Origin: Brevibacillus sp. DP1.3A
GTDB lineage: Bacteria > Bacillota > Bacilli > Brevibacillales > Brevibacillaceae
Direction of reading: 5' to 3'
NCBI RefSeq assembly: GCF_013284245.2
Contig: NZ_CP085876.1
Coordinates: forward strand, 6,258,501-6,322,500
Length of the DNA: 64,000 nt
Shown: positions 34,580 through 42,829 of the stretch, piece after piece
How the letters are laid out: each line of letters begins with the position of its first letter
Position numbering within the stretch: the stretch's first letter is position 1
The notes under the pieces: generated by a model
The model's database searches: none
The model's input: the letters and a program-made list of their open reading frames with translations, nothing else
What the model was told of the DNA's origin: nothing
Program-made: the position numbers and the translations under genes

Positions 34580-35415
34580 GTATTTCTCTCCTTTTTTCCT
34601 GCATGTTGAGTAAGCCGATCCAAGACGATAGCGATGATCACGATGGATAGCCCCGCCTCGAATCCTCTTCCTATATCCACTTGGGAAACGGCACGATATA
34701 CGTCTGCACCCAAGCCTTTCGCCCCGATCATAGCCGCTATGACCACCATCGACAGGGCGAGCATGATGCACTGATTGACTCCCGCCAAGATCGTCGATTT
34801 CGCATACGGCAGTTGTACTTTCACGAGCTTTTGCCACCCAGTTGCGCCAAAGGCGTCCGCCGCTTCCTCCATTTCCGCTGGGACCTGGCGTATGCCTAAG
34901 TTCGTGAGACGCACGATTGGCGGCAAAGCAAAAATAACGGAGGCAATGACTCCCGGCACCTCGCCCAAGCCGAAGAAAAAGATCGCGGGAATCAAATAAA
35001 CGAACGCTGGCATCGTCTGCATCAAATCCAGTACTGGCGTGACCAGATTGCGAAACGTATCGTGTCTCGCGCAAAGAATGCCCACTGGAACCCCGATGGC
35101 GATCGAAATCATGGTGGAAGTGAGGACGAGTCCCAATGTCTCCATCGTTTCATCCCAGTACCCCAAGTTGTGGATGAGAGAAAGTCCGATAACCGTAAAG
35201 ACCATGGACGCTCTCCCTGCAAAAATCCACGCAGCAGCCCCTAGCAGCAAGATGAGAATCAGTGAAGGTATCTCTGCCAAAACCGTGGAACAGTAAGTCA
35301 CCATCGTGGAAATGACGATAGACACTGGATCAAACAATACCCCTTTGTACTGGCCCAGCACCTCCACGAACCCTTCCATCCACTCGCCAATCGGTAGCTT
35401 AGGCACGACGTCCAT
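34576..35415 (-). CDS. opuAB: Glycine-betaine-type ABC transporter permease
   Basis: 279-residue membrane permease with about six helices and the coupling motif EAADAFGATGWQKLVKVQLPYAKSTI. Early segment IPSLILILLLGAAAWIFAGRASMVF is typical of OpuAB/ProW proteins. ATG 35415 follows GAGGTGA. It overlaps the ATPase gene by 17 bases and the binding-protein gene by 4, so all three are tightly coupled. Confidence 0.92.
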   Translation of the reverse strand: MDVVPKLPIGEWMEGFVEVLGQYKGVLFDPVSIVISTMVTYCSTVLAEIPSLILILLLGAAAWIFAGRASMVFTVIGLSLIHNLGYWDETMETLGLVLTSTMISIAIGVPVGILCARHDTFRNLVTPVLDLMQTMPAFVYLIPAIFFFGLGEVPGVIASVIFALPPIVRLTNLGIRQVPAEMEEAADAFGATGWQKLVKVQLPYAKSTILAGVNQCIMLALSMVVIAAMIGAKGLGADVYRAVSQVDIGRGFEAGLSIVIIAIVLDRLTQHAGKKERNT

Positions 35416-36625
35416 CACTCATCACCTCTGCTCTCTGGTGCTCTTGGACATTGACTTTGCCTACCAGCCCGCCTAACACCGCTCCTTTTACGATGACACC
35501 CAACAAACGCTGCTGCTCGCCCACTACAGCAATCGGGACGTGCAGATCTGCCATCATCGGAAACAAACTGTGCAGACGTGCGTCAGGTAAAACGGTAGGG
35601 AGGTCGGTTTTCATGATCGTCTCCAGCGAATCTCCCGAACCGATCGCAAGTGATACGTCATACGCCGTAATCAAGCCGAGCAGTGTGCGCTTTTTGTCCA
35701 CGACGTACAAGCTGGACACGCCGTTATCCATCATGAGTTGCAGCGCCACTCGCGCCCCTTTGTCAGGCGTGATTGCTTCTGCCCGTTTCATCACATTTTC
35801 AGCAACGAGGACCCTGGACAGGTCGGCATCCTCCACGAATTTCCGCACGAATTCATCCGCTGGGTCTGCCATGATTTCTTCCGGGCGGCCGATCTGAATG
35901 ATCTGTCCGTCTTTCATAAAGGCAATCCGATCGCCCAGCCGCAACGCCTCGTGCAAGTCATGTGTAATGAACAGGATCGTCTTTTTCATCGTCATCTGAA
36001 GCTCCAGCAGCTCATCCTGCATATCTTTTCGAATGAGCGGGTCCAGTGCACTGAACGCTTCGTCCATCAAGAGAATATCTGGATTATTAGCCAACGCCCG
36101 CGCCAATCCGACCCGCTGGCGCATCCCTCCGCTCAATTGATCCGGGTACGCATTTTCCCACTCGGTTAATCCAACAAGCGCGAGTGCTTCCCGTGCTTTT
36201 TCTTGCCGGAGCCCTGGTAGTACTTGTTGAATCTCCAATCCAAACTCGACGTTTTCTCGTACCGTCCGCTGAGGAAACAGGGCGAAATTTTGGAAAACCA
36301 TCCCGAGCTTCTTCCTCCGCACCTCACGTAAAGCCGTTGCCTTCATGTCCACGATCTCTTCCCCATCGATCTCGATGCTTCCGCTCGTTGGGTCAATCAG
36401 TCGATTACACAGTCGGATTAAGGTTGATTTGCCACTGCCGGACAGGCCCATGATCACGAAGATTTCACCTTCCTCGACTTCAAAACTGACCTGATTTACC
36501 CCGATAGACTGGCCCGTTTGCTTGTAAATTTGTTCTTTTGTACGTCCTTCCGCCAGCAGCTTCAAGGCCAGCTCGGGCTGCTTGCCGAACACTTTTGTCA
36601 GTTGATGGACTTTCATTTTGGGCAT
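35399..36625 (-). CDS. opuAA: Glycine-betaine-type ABC transporter ATPase with CBS domains
   Basis: 408-residue ATPase of the osmoprotectant uptake family. Walker A GLSGSGKST, Q-loop MVFQNFALFP, signature LSGGMRQRVGLARAL, Walker B ILLMDEAFSALDP and H-loop ITHDLHEAL. The C-terminus has two CBS domains (about 280-390) that sense ionic strength or c-di-AMP in relatives such as OpuCA. Start at 36625 after GAGGG; ATG 36637 is possible. It lies downstream of a c-di-AMP riboswitch, so both RNA and protein may respond to the nucleotide. Confidence 0.93.
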   Translation of the reverse strand: MPKMKVHQLTKVFGKQPELALKLLAEGRTKEQIYKQTGQSIGVNQVSFEVEEGEIFVIMGLSGSGKSTLIRLCNRLIDPTSGSIEIDGEEIVDMKATALREVRRKKLGMVFQNFALFPQRTVRENVEFGLEIQQVLPGLRQEKAREALALVGLTEWENAYPDQLSGGMRQRVGLARALANNPDILLMDEAFSALDPLIRKDMQDELLELQMTMKKTILFITHDLHEALRLGDRIAFMKDGQIIQIGRPEEIMADPADEFVRKFVEDADLSRVLVAENVMKRAEAITPDKGARVALQLMMDNGVSSLYVVDKKRTLLGLITAYDVSLAIGSGDSLETIMKTDLPTVLPDARLHSLFPMMADLHVPIAVVGEQQRLLGVIVKGAVLGGLVGKVNVQEHQRAEVMSDGRRA

Positions 36626-36892
36626 GGTATCCCTCATCCTTCGTTTTTTCGTAAATGTAAAAAGCCCGCGAAGTTTCCACACTCCAGCAAAACCAAGCAG
36701 GCACGCTTGATTTTTACTCGTGTTGAAAATCCGCAGGCTTACGTAATACCTGGCGTCCATTTTCAGGACGCCCTGTACTCTGTCTTCCTGATTTCGATTG
36801 TCAGCGGTTTATGTCGTACCAACTGCCTCCCAGCGATCCACATCATTTCTTTCACGACTGTATCGCGTAAGCTGCTTATCGGTATTGCCATA

Positions 36893-36960
36893 AAAAATAG
36901 GCCGATCCATCCTTTTTCTCCAGAACAAAGGTCCCAAAGAAAAAGCCTGCATCGGCCTAT
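36893..36960 (-). terminator. Terminator of the opu riboswitch
   Basis: Arms ATAGGCCGAT / ATCGGCCTAT (perfect ten) with an inner CTTTTTCT / AGAAAAAG helix, followed by six T. Strong expression platform. Bases 36626-36892 are untranslated leader with nothing recognised. Confidence 0.85.
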
Positions 36961-37019
36961 CACACGCCCGCAAGGAATCCCCTTGTTGCGCATAAAATGC
37001 CTAGACTTTATCCATCCAT

Positions 37020-37157
37020 GACCTTCCCTGCTTTGGCCGACGAGGTTAGCTGACGGGTAGGATGGCAGAGAAGACATTTCCTCATCCCTCCTGATCACTC
37101 AGGATTAACCCCAAAAGATTGGTTCCCCCGCTTCCGAGAATCTCGGAACTAGGCCGT
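37020..37157 (-). ncRNA. c-di-AMP riboswitch (ydaO-yuaA class) before opu
   Basis: Minus-strand blocks GGGGGAACCAATCTTTTGGG then GTTAATCC, GGAGGGATGAGG, and CATCCTACCCGTCAGCTAAC then CTCGTCGGCC match the class and the copy before kdp. Controls osmoprotectant uptake, a known target group for this riboswitch. Confidence 0.9.
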
Positions 37158-37194
37158 ATGTGTTGTTTCCTATTGAATCGTGATTGTGATTTGA

Positions 37195-37223
37195 ATTATA
37201 CGCTCGCTTCCAGTTATTGTGAA
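37195..37223 (-). promoter_or_regulatory. Promoter of the opu operon
   Basis: -35 TTCACA (37218-37223), 17-base spacer, -10 TATAAT (37195-37200), directly upstream of the riboswitch. Confidence 0.75.
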
Positions 37224-37344
37224 CGTTCGTTTAGCACGGTTTTAACCGGACTTTGTCTTTCTTTACGAATCGGATTAGATTAGCTCTCGGTTGCTCATTC
37301 GATTAAAGGAATCGTGCGTAATTCTCTCTCGCTTGTGGGGTGGG

Positions 37345-37549
37345 GAGGAAACAGGAGAAAACGCTCAGCTTCTTGGAACACCTGCTGGGAAGCATGTTGT
37401 GCCCGGCTCCGTGAAAAAAAGCGAAACCGCGTCCAAAGTGGTCCACTCAAGATGTGTCTCAGAGGTGGACGCTAAAGGCAGTTTCTCTTTTTTTCACTGC
37501 GCCTCGGTAGGTGTGTCCAAAGATCTTCGCTTATTTCTCCTGTTTCCTC
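37345..37549. repeat. Nested-palindrome element B (205 bases)
   Basis: Outer arms 37345-37360 / 37534-37549 (GAGGAAACAGGAGAAA, perfect 16). Inner arms 37411-37427 / 37481-37497 (GTGAAAAAAAGCGAAAC, one mismatch in 17). Middle helix GGAACACCT (37375) with AGGTGTGTCC (37509), hairpin GCTGGG/CCCGGC (37384-37406) and inner helix GTCCAC/GTGGAC (37441-37446 with 37465-37470). The helices occur in the same order as in element A although the sequences differ. No gene inside. Confidence 0.75.
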
Positions 37550-37631
37550 TACGAGCTGTTGGGTTTCTACATGCTTTTTAAAGAAGCAAATCCCTTGAAC
37601 GATGCTTTCAAGATGTAAAGAATAGCCGCTC

Positions 37632-37834
37632 GGGAAGAAGACCATTTCCAGTCCTAGCGCCTCTGGAGCCCTACCTAGCGGAGAAATGAATGGCGGGGGT
37701 TTTCAGCTTCAACCTCTGCGAATACATCTTCGAAACTCTACTTTTGAAGCGCTCCCGACATTCATTTCGTAGCGGACAGTCTAACCCCTTGCGGGGCGTA
37801 GGCCGAAGCGTAGACTGGAAATGGGCTTCTTCCC
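37632..37834. repeat. Nested-palindrome element C (203 bases)
   Basis: Outer arms 37632-37653 / 37813-37834 pair in 21 of 22 positions. Inner arms 37683-37697 / 37754-37768 pair in 14 of 15 (GAAATGAATGGCGGG). A short GCCT/AGGC middle helix and an AACCCC/GGGGCG hairpin (37783-37797) are also present. It lies 82 bases from element B and just before the copZ terminator. No coding potential seen. Confidence 0.7.
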
Positions 37835-37863
37835 CTCCACTACAGCCACTTTTACCTCAACAC

Positions 37864-37900
37864 AAAAAAGCTCCCGCCTCAATGAATCAGGCAGGAGCTT
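37864..37900 (-). terminator. Terminator after copZ
   Basis: Stem GCTCCTGCCT / AGGCGGGAGC (one G-T) followed by six T on the minus strand. Confidence 0.8.
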
Positions 37901-37921
37901 TGCTTTTCAAAGACACGATGA

Positions 37922-38122
37922 TTAAACGACGTCGTAGCCTTGGTCTTCGATTGCTTCTTTTACTGCTTCGAGTGTCAATGTGCTCTCGTTGTAGGAAACA
38001 TCAACCTTTTTATCTGCCAAGTGTACTTTTCCTTCTGCCCCCAGATCTTTCAATGTGTTCTCGATGCGCGCTACGCATTTGTTGCAAGACATACCTTCTA
38101 CGTTCAATGTGATATTTGTCAT
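37922..38122 (-). CDS. copZ: Copper chaperone CopZ
   Basis: 66-residue ferredoxin-like heavy-metal domain with the Cu(I) site GMSCNKCVARIE (C-x2-C). It carries copper to CopA in the cytoplasm. ATG 38122 follows AAGGAGAG at 7 bases. Located 64 bases after copA in the same orientation, so it is likely the second gene of a copA-copZ operon. Confidence 0.93.
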   Translation of the reverse strand: MTNITLNVEGMSCNKCVARIENTLKDLGAEGKVHLADKKVDVSYNESTLTLEAVKEAIEDQGYDVV

Positions 38123-38186
38123 GATCAATCTCTCCTTACATTTTATGTTGTATAGGTAAGGCGGACAAAGCCGCTTGTTACTGTTG

Positions 38187-40607
38187 TTACAGCTTTACTC
38201 GTTGCAGTCTCAGTGCGTTGAGTACAACGGATACGGAGCTGAAGGCCATTGCGGCACCAGCGAGCCATGGAGCGAGGAAGCCGATTGCGGCAATCGGGAT
38301 GCCCAAAGTGTTGTAGGCCAATGCCCAGAACAGGTTTTGCTTGATGTTGCGAATGGTGCGTTTGCTCATCTCGATGGCGTCAGCGACACTAGTCAGTTCG
38401 CCGCGCATCAAGGTAATATCGGCTGCTTCCATAGCCACATCTGTACCTGTACCGATTGCCATACCGACGTCAGCGGTAGCAAGTGCAGGAGCATCGTTGA
38501 TACCATCGCCAACCATCGCTACTTTTTTGCCTTGTTCTTGCAGTTTTTTCACTTCTGCGGCTTTGCCTTCAGGCAGGACTTCTGCGATGACGTGATCGAT
38601 TCCTGCTTCACGGGCAATGGCCTCGGCAGTTTGACGGTTGTCACCGGTCATCATGATTACAGTCAATCCCATTGCTTTCATGCGCTGAACAGCTTGCTTG
38701 GAGGTTGGTTTGATCGTATCCGCTACGGCAATCAAGCCAGCGAGCTTGCCTTCGACGACTGCGAGCATCGCCGTTTTACCGGAGCGCTCCAGTGCCAGCA
38801 TGGTATCAGACACTGCTTGGTACGAAATTTGATGTTTTTCCAGCAAGCGACGAGTACCGACGAGTACTTCTTTGCCAGAGACGGTTGCCTGGATACCGAA
38901 ACCAGGAATGGCTTCAAAAGAACCTGTATCGGACAGGGTGATTCCTTTATCCGCAATACCGCGAACGATGGCTTGAGCCAATGGGTGCTCGGAATTTTTC
39001 TCAGCGGCACCGACCAAAGAGAGCAGCTCTTGTTCTTCGATATCAATGGCGATGACGTCTGTCAGTTCTGGCTCGCCTTTGGTTACGGTCCCTGTTTTAT
39101 CGAGGACGATCGTATCCAGGTGGTGAGCCGTCTCCAGATGCTCCCCGCCTTTGAACAGGATGCCCAACTCAGCTGCGCGTCCAGAGCCAGCCATGATCGA
39201 GGTCGGTGTAGCCAAACCGAGGGCGCACGGGCAAGCGATTACGAGTACAGCAATTGCTTTTTCCAGAGCCTCACCGAAGTTGCCAGGTATAACGAAGAAG
39301 TACCAGATCAAGAAGGTAAGAATAGCAATCCCTACTACGATTGGGACAAAAATCCCGGAGATGCTGTCAGCTACGCGCTGAATCGGTGCTTTTGTTCCTT
39401 GTGCTTCTTCCACTACTTTAATGATTTGCGCCAGAGCCGTTTCTTTTCCGACTTTGGTTGCTTGAACCTTCAAGAAGCCGTTTTTGTTCAAGGTGGCGCC
39501 GATAACGGTATCGCCTGCGGCTTTATCCACCGGAATACTTTCACCAGTCAGCATCGATTCATCAACTGCGGACTGTCCTTCCATGACGATGCCATCGACA
39601 GGTACTTTGTCGCCCGGTTTCACGTGAACGACGTCGCCCAGTCTCACTTCTTCTACAGGAATGGTCATTTCGACGCCATCCCGTACGACTACTGCTGTTT
39701 TTGCTTGCAAGCCCATCAGCTTGCGGATCGCTTCCGAAGAGCGTCCCTTTGCTTTCATCTCAAACAGTTTACCCAAGACGATCAACGTGATCAGTACCGC
39801 ACTGGTCTCAAAGTACAGCTCCAGCATGTGGCCGCCATGAGCACCGATGGAATCGATCGCGACCCACAGGCTGTAGAAATAAGCAGCTGAGGTACCGAGA
39901 GCAACCAGCACATCCATGTTAGCACTCTTGTTGCGAAGGGCTTTGAAAGCTCCCACGTAAAACTGTGCTCCGATGATGAATTGTACCGGTGTTGCCAATG
40001 CGAGCTGTACCCACGGATTCATCAAGATTTCAGGCAGCCAGATAAACGAGGTGAAGGAAAAATGGCTCACCATCGACCAGAGCAGCGGGAGCGACAGAAT
40101 CGCGGAAATCCAGAACTTGCGGGTCTGCCGATTGATTTCTTCCTGGCGACGATCTACTTTTTCTTCTTCTTTTCCATCTTCCTTGCGCGTCGCCTGATAC
40201 CCTAGCTTCTCTACCTTTTGAATGATGTCCGTCACACTTACCTGTGATGAATCGTACTCGACTGTGGCTGTTTCCATCGCCAGGTTCACGTTTGCTTTCA
40301 GAACCCCAGCTGTTTTGTTCAAGCCTTTTTCGATCCGTGTGGAGCAAGCCGCACATGTCATTCCCGAGATGTTTAGCTCCACCTTGTCAGTGACGACGCC
40401 ATAGCCGAGCGATTCAATTTTGGAGCGGATGTCGTCGATATTCGTTCTCGTTGGATCGAACACGACTGTGGATTTTTCCAAAGCCAGATTGACATTGGCG
40501 GTCTCCACTCCCTCCATTTTTCCCAAGCCCTTCTCGATGCGCAGTGCACAAGCTGCGCAAGTCATCCCTGAGATTGCGACTGTTGCCTCTGCTGTTTTGG
40601 CGCTCAT
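38187..40607 (-). CDS. copA: Copper-exporting P-type ATPase CopA
   Basis: 806-residue P1B ATPase that pumps Cu(I) out. Two N-terminal metal-binding domains (GMTCAACALRIE and GMTCAACSTRIE), eight membrane helices, actuator TGES, membrane CPC motif (IACPCALGLATP), phosphorylation site DKTGTVTKG, SEHPLAQAI (HP motif) and GDGINDAPAL. ATG 40607 has GGAGGG before it; the frame extends upstream without a site. CsoR-type operators lie in the promoter. Confidence 0.96.
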   Translation of the reverse strand: MSAKTAEATVAISGMTCAACALRIEKGLGKMEGVETANVNLALEKSTVVFDPTRTNIDDIRSKIESLGYGVVTDKVELNISGMTCAACSTRIEKGLNKTAGVLKANVNLAMETATVEYDSSQVSVTDIIQKVEKLGYQATRKEDGKEEEKVDRRQEEINRQTRKFWISAILSLPLLWSMVSHFSFTSFIWLPEILMNPWVQLALATPVQFIIGAQFYVGAFKALRNKSANMDVLVALGTSAAYFYSLWVAIDSIGAHGGHMLELYFETSAVLITLIVLGKLFEMKAKGRSSEAIRKLMGLQAKTAVVVRDGVEMTIPVEEVRLGDVVHVKPGDKVPVDGIVMEGQSAVDESMLTGESIPVDKAAGDTVIGATLNKNGFLKVQATKVGKETALAQIIKVVEEAQGTKAPIQRVADSISGIFVPIVVGIAILTFLIWYFFVIPGNFGEALEKAIAVLVIACPCALGLATPTSIMAGSGRAAELGILFKGGEHLETAHHLDTIVLDKTGTVTKGEPELTDVIAIDIEEQELLSLVGAAEKNSEHPLAQAIVRGIADKGITLSDTGSFEAIPGFGIQATVSGKEVLVGTRRLLEKHQISYQAVSDTMLALERSGKTAMLAVVEGKLAGLIAVADTIKPTSKQAVQRMKAMGLTVIMMTGDNRQTAEAIAREAGIDHVIAEVLPEGKAAEVKKLQEQGKKVAMVGDGINDAPALATADVGMAIGTGTDVAMEAADITLMRGELTSVADAIEMSKRTIRNIKQNLFWALAYNTLGIPIAAIGFLAPWLAGAAMAFSSVSVVLNALRLQRVKL

Positions 40608-40620
40608 TATAATCCCTCCA

Positions 40621-40714
40621 AATACCCTCAAGGGGTATATTTTATCGTATCGTTTCCCTAACGTTGTTTCCTGATCACATCTTTACTATACAATACCCCC
40701 TCAGGGTATATCAA
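40621..40714 (-). promoter_or_regulatory. copA promoter with two CsoR-type operators
   Basis: Promoter TTGATA (40709-40714), 18-base spacer, TATAGT (40685-40690). The spacer holds the dyad ATACCCCCTCAGGGTAT (40693-40709), and a second dyad ATACCCTCAAGGGGTAT (40622-40638) sits near the ribosome site. Both match the CsoR pattern ATACCC-N-GGGTAT, so copper would relieve repression. The csoR gene is not in the window. Bases 40715-40913 hold only the leader of the next gene. Confidence 0.75.
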
Positions 40715-40913
40715 GCACTTTTTTCAATTTTTTTCTAAATGGGCTGTAAGCTGGCGTCTGTACTGAACCGGCATCAGTTTGTTTACTGTTCTTTTTCGTA
40801 ATTTCTAACCACTTTTTTGTGTTAAATGAAGGATGTGACTAACAGCTAATTACTTACGTATTCATTCAGAGTAAAATCATTCAGATACAAATAGCTTTAA
40901 GGAGATTGAAATT

Positions 40914-41822
40914 ATGGAAACGAAATCACGGAAAGTCATTTTAGCTGGTACCATATGCTATACGATTTTAATTTTATTTTTTATGTTCTTTGCGTTTAAC
41001 AGGCTCGACGGTGCAACTAGTGTAGATGGATACACCTTTATCCTTGCTCCAGAAGGAGTGCCACTTAAATTTCCAGAACTAAATTATTCATGGATTGTTG
41101 ATTTCGGAAACGTTGCTGCTTTTATCCCTTTTGGAATACTATTTCCCCTGTTGTATCGTGTAAGATTTGGGAAGTTCATATCCTTGTTTGTCTTAGCGAT
41201 TCTCGTTCTAGAAACTGTTCAGGCCCTAACATATCTTGGTAGCTTTGATATCAATGATGTGATATCCAATACAATAGGGGCAGCGATTGGTTATGTTGCC
41301 TATCGAGTTGGATTTTCTTCAAACATTTCTTATAAAAAGCTCATGACTTCGGCTCTATCTATTGTTGTCCTTATAATTGGAGTCATGGTGGTTTCTGAAA
41401 TCATCAAAAAAAGAGAAGGCCCTATTCAGTCATTAACTGTTATGAAAGAAGTGACAGGAACTACACCTATGACTGAGAACCTCCCAAGCTTCACCGTAGC
41501 AGGTGAGCGAATAGAGCCGAAAATGAACGTGTATAGCAGTGAAGGTGAAGCAACCAAAACATACAACTATATTCTTGGGAACATAGAAAATGTCTGGCTT
41601 TATTTCTATTTCGGTATTCCCGACAATGGAGACGTTAAGGGTGAAGCCAAAATCATCGTAGATGGACAAGAAATATCTCAGTTAAACGAACAATCTTATC
41701 AAGGGGCAGAGGCTTTGCGGGAGTTGCCTTTTAACGAGGTAAACGAAATTACTATTATCGTTTCTGGAAACGCTAAGCTGTGGGACGTTGGAATCCGTGG
41801 AATGCAACATTGGTGGGAGTGA
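40914..41822 (+). CDS. VanZ-like family membrane protein
   Basis: 302-residue protein. The first half has about five membrane helices and VanZ signatures: FGNVAAFIPFGILFPLLY, VLETVQALTYLGSFDINDVI then SNTIGAAIGY. The second half (about 165-302) is an outside, beta-rich domain with aromatic residues (NVWLYFYFGIPDNGDV, LWDVGIRGMQHWW), perhaps carbohydrate-binding. VanZ proteins can lower teicoplanin binding; this role is unproven here. AT-richer than its neighbours, which may hint at separate origin. Ribosome site AAGGAGA. Confidence 0.85.
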   Translation: METKSRKVILAGTICYTILILFFMFFAFNRLDGATSVDGYTFILAPEGVPLKFPELNYSWIVDFGNVAAFIPFGILFPLLYRVRFGKFISLFVLAILVLETVQALTYLGSFDINDVISNTIGAAIGYVAYRVGFSSNISYKKLMTSALSIVVLIIGVMVVSEIIKKREGPIQSLTVMKEVTGTTPMTENLPSFTVAGERIEPKMNVYSSEGEATKTYNYILGNIENVWLYFYFGIPDNGDVKGEAKIIVDGQEISQLNEQSYQGAEALRELPFNEVNEITIIVSGNAKLWDVGIRGMQHWWE

Positions 41823-41834
41823 GTAAAATAAACG

Positions 41835-41872
41835 AAACGAGCCCTAGAAGCGATTCTAGAGGCTCGTTTTTC
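41835..41872. terminator. Bidirectional terminator
   Basis: AAACGAGCC-CTAGAA / TTCTAG-AGGCTCGTTT stem with T-run, between convergent vanZ-like and psuG genes. Confidence 0.8.
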
Positions 41873-41899
41873 TTTGACTGTTTTGTTGTTCAATCTCTC

Positions 41900-42826
41900 T
41901 TATTTACCTTGATTCGCTTCTTTCTGATAAGCTGCCGCGATTTTCGCAGCTACTTCAGCATTGTGTTTCACCAGCGCGATGTTCGTTGCCAAGCTCTTGC
42001 CTTCTGTCAGCTTTTTCACTTTATCGAGCATGAATGGCGTTACCTGTTTACCTGCAATGTTGTTTTCTTTTGCTTCTGCGAGTGCTTTCTGGATCACAGC
42101 CTCGATTTCCTGGTGGTTCAGTGCATCAGATTCTGGTACTGGGTTCGCGATAATCATACCGCCTTTGAGTCCCAGATCCCATTTGGTGTTCATCATCTTA
42201 CCGACTTCTTCCGGAGTATCGATGCGCATGTCTACGCCAAATCCGCTTTCGCGAGCGAAGAAGGATGGGAATTCATCTGTGCGGTAGCCCACAACTGGTA
42301 CACCTTGTGTTTCCAAATATTCGAGTGTGCGGCCGATATCGAGGATCGATTTCGCGCCTGCGCATACTACAGCTACATCTGTTTGCGCCAGCTCAGTCAG
42401 GTCAGCAGATACGTCCCAAGTGATTTCGCCTTCACGGTGTACCCCGCCGATACCGCCAGTTGCAAACATGTGGATGCCAGCCATCTCAGCTGCGATCATG
42501 GTAGCTGCTACTGTAGTCGCACCGATTTTACCGCTAGCCAAAATGTACGCGAAGTCGCGACGGCTTACTTTTGCTACATTTTTGTTCGTCGCAAACTCTT
42601 CCAGCTCGCTGTCAGTCAAACCGATTTTGATTTTGCCGTCCATGATCCCGATCGTAGCTGGTACAGCACCGTTGTCGCGAATGATTTGCTCTACTTCTTT
42701 TGCCATTTCAATGTTTTGCGGATATGGCATACCGTGCGAAATAATCGTCGTCTCCAGAGCAACTACCGGCAGGTTGTTCTCCAGTGCGTGGCGTACTTCC
42801 TCAGTAAAGGTCAAATATTGTTTCAT
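41900..42826 (-). CDS. psuG: Pseudouridine-5'-phosphate glycosidase
   Basis: 308-residue enzyme that splits pseudouridine 5'-phosphate to uracil and ribose 5-phosphate. Signatures: ALETTIISHGMPYPQN, GKIKIGLT, KVSRRDFAYILASGKIGATTVAATM, FATGGIGGVHR, DVSADLTELA and GYRTDEFPSFFARESGF, with the catalytic Glu/Lys regions of the family. Normal length. It begins three bases after psuK; the AAAAGGAGCG site lies inside the end of psuK. Confidence 0.95.
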   Translation of the reverse strand: MKQYLTFTEEVRHALENNLPVVALETTIISHGMPYPQNIEMAKEVEQIIRDNGAVPATIGIMDGKIKIGLTDSELEEFATNKNVAKVSRRDFAYILASGKIGATTVAATMIAAEMAGIHMFATGGIGGVHREGEITWDVSADLTELAQTDVAVVCAGAKSILDIGRTLEYLETQGVPVVGYRTDEFPSFFARESGFGVDMRIDTPEEVGKMMNTKWDLGLKGGMIIANPVPESDALNHQEIEAVIQKALAEAKENNIAGKQVTPFMLDKVKKLTEGKSLATNIALVKHNAEVAAKIAAAYQKEANQGK

Positions 42827-42829
42827 CTC

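Noticed and set aside
36763..37098. Minus-strand open frame of 111 codons before opuAA
   Set aside because: It runs through the riboswitch aptamer and its terminator, has no ribosome site, and its translation reflects the conserved RNA blocks.
37345..37834. CRISPR array
   Set aside because: The two palindromes are not direct repeats, have no regular spacers, and no cas genes are nearby.
38175..39890. Plus-strand open frame of 571 codons
   Set aside because: Exactly antisense to copA, with no start signals; the protein is Cys/His/Phe-rich and unlike any family.
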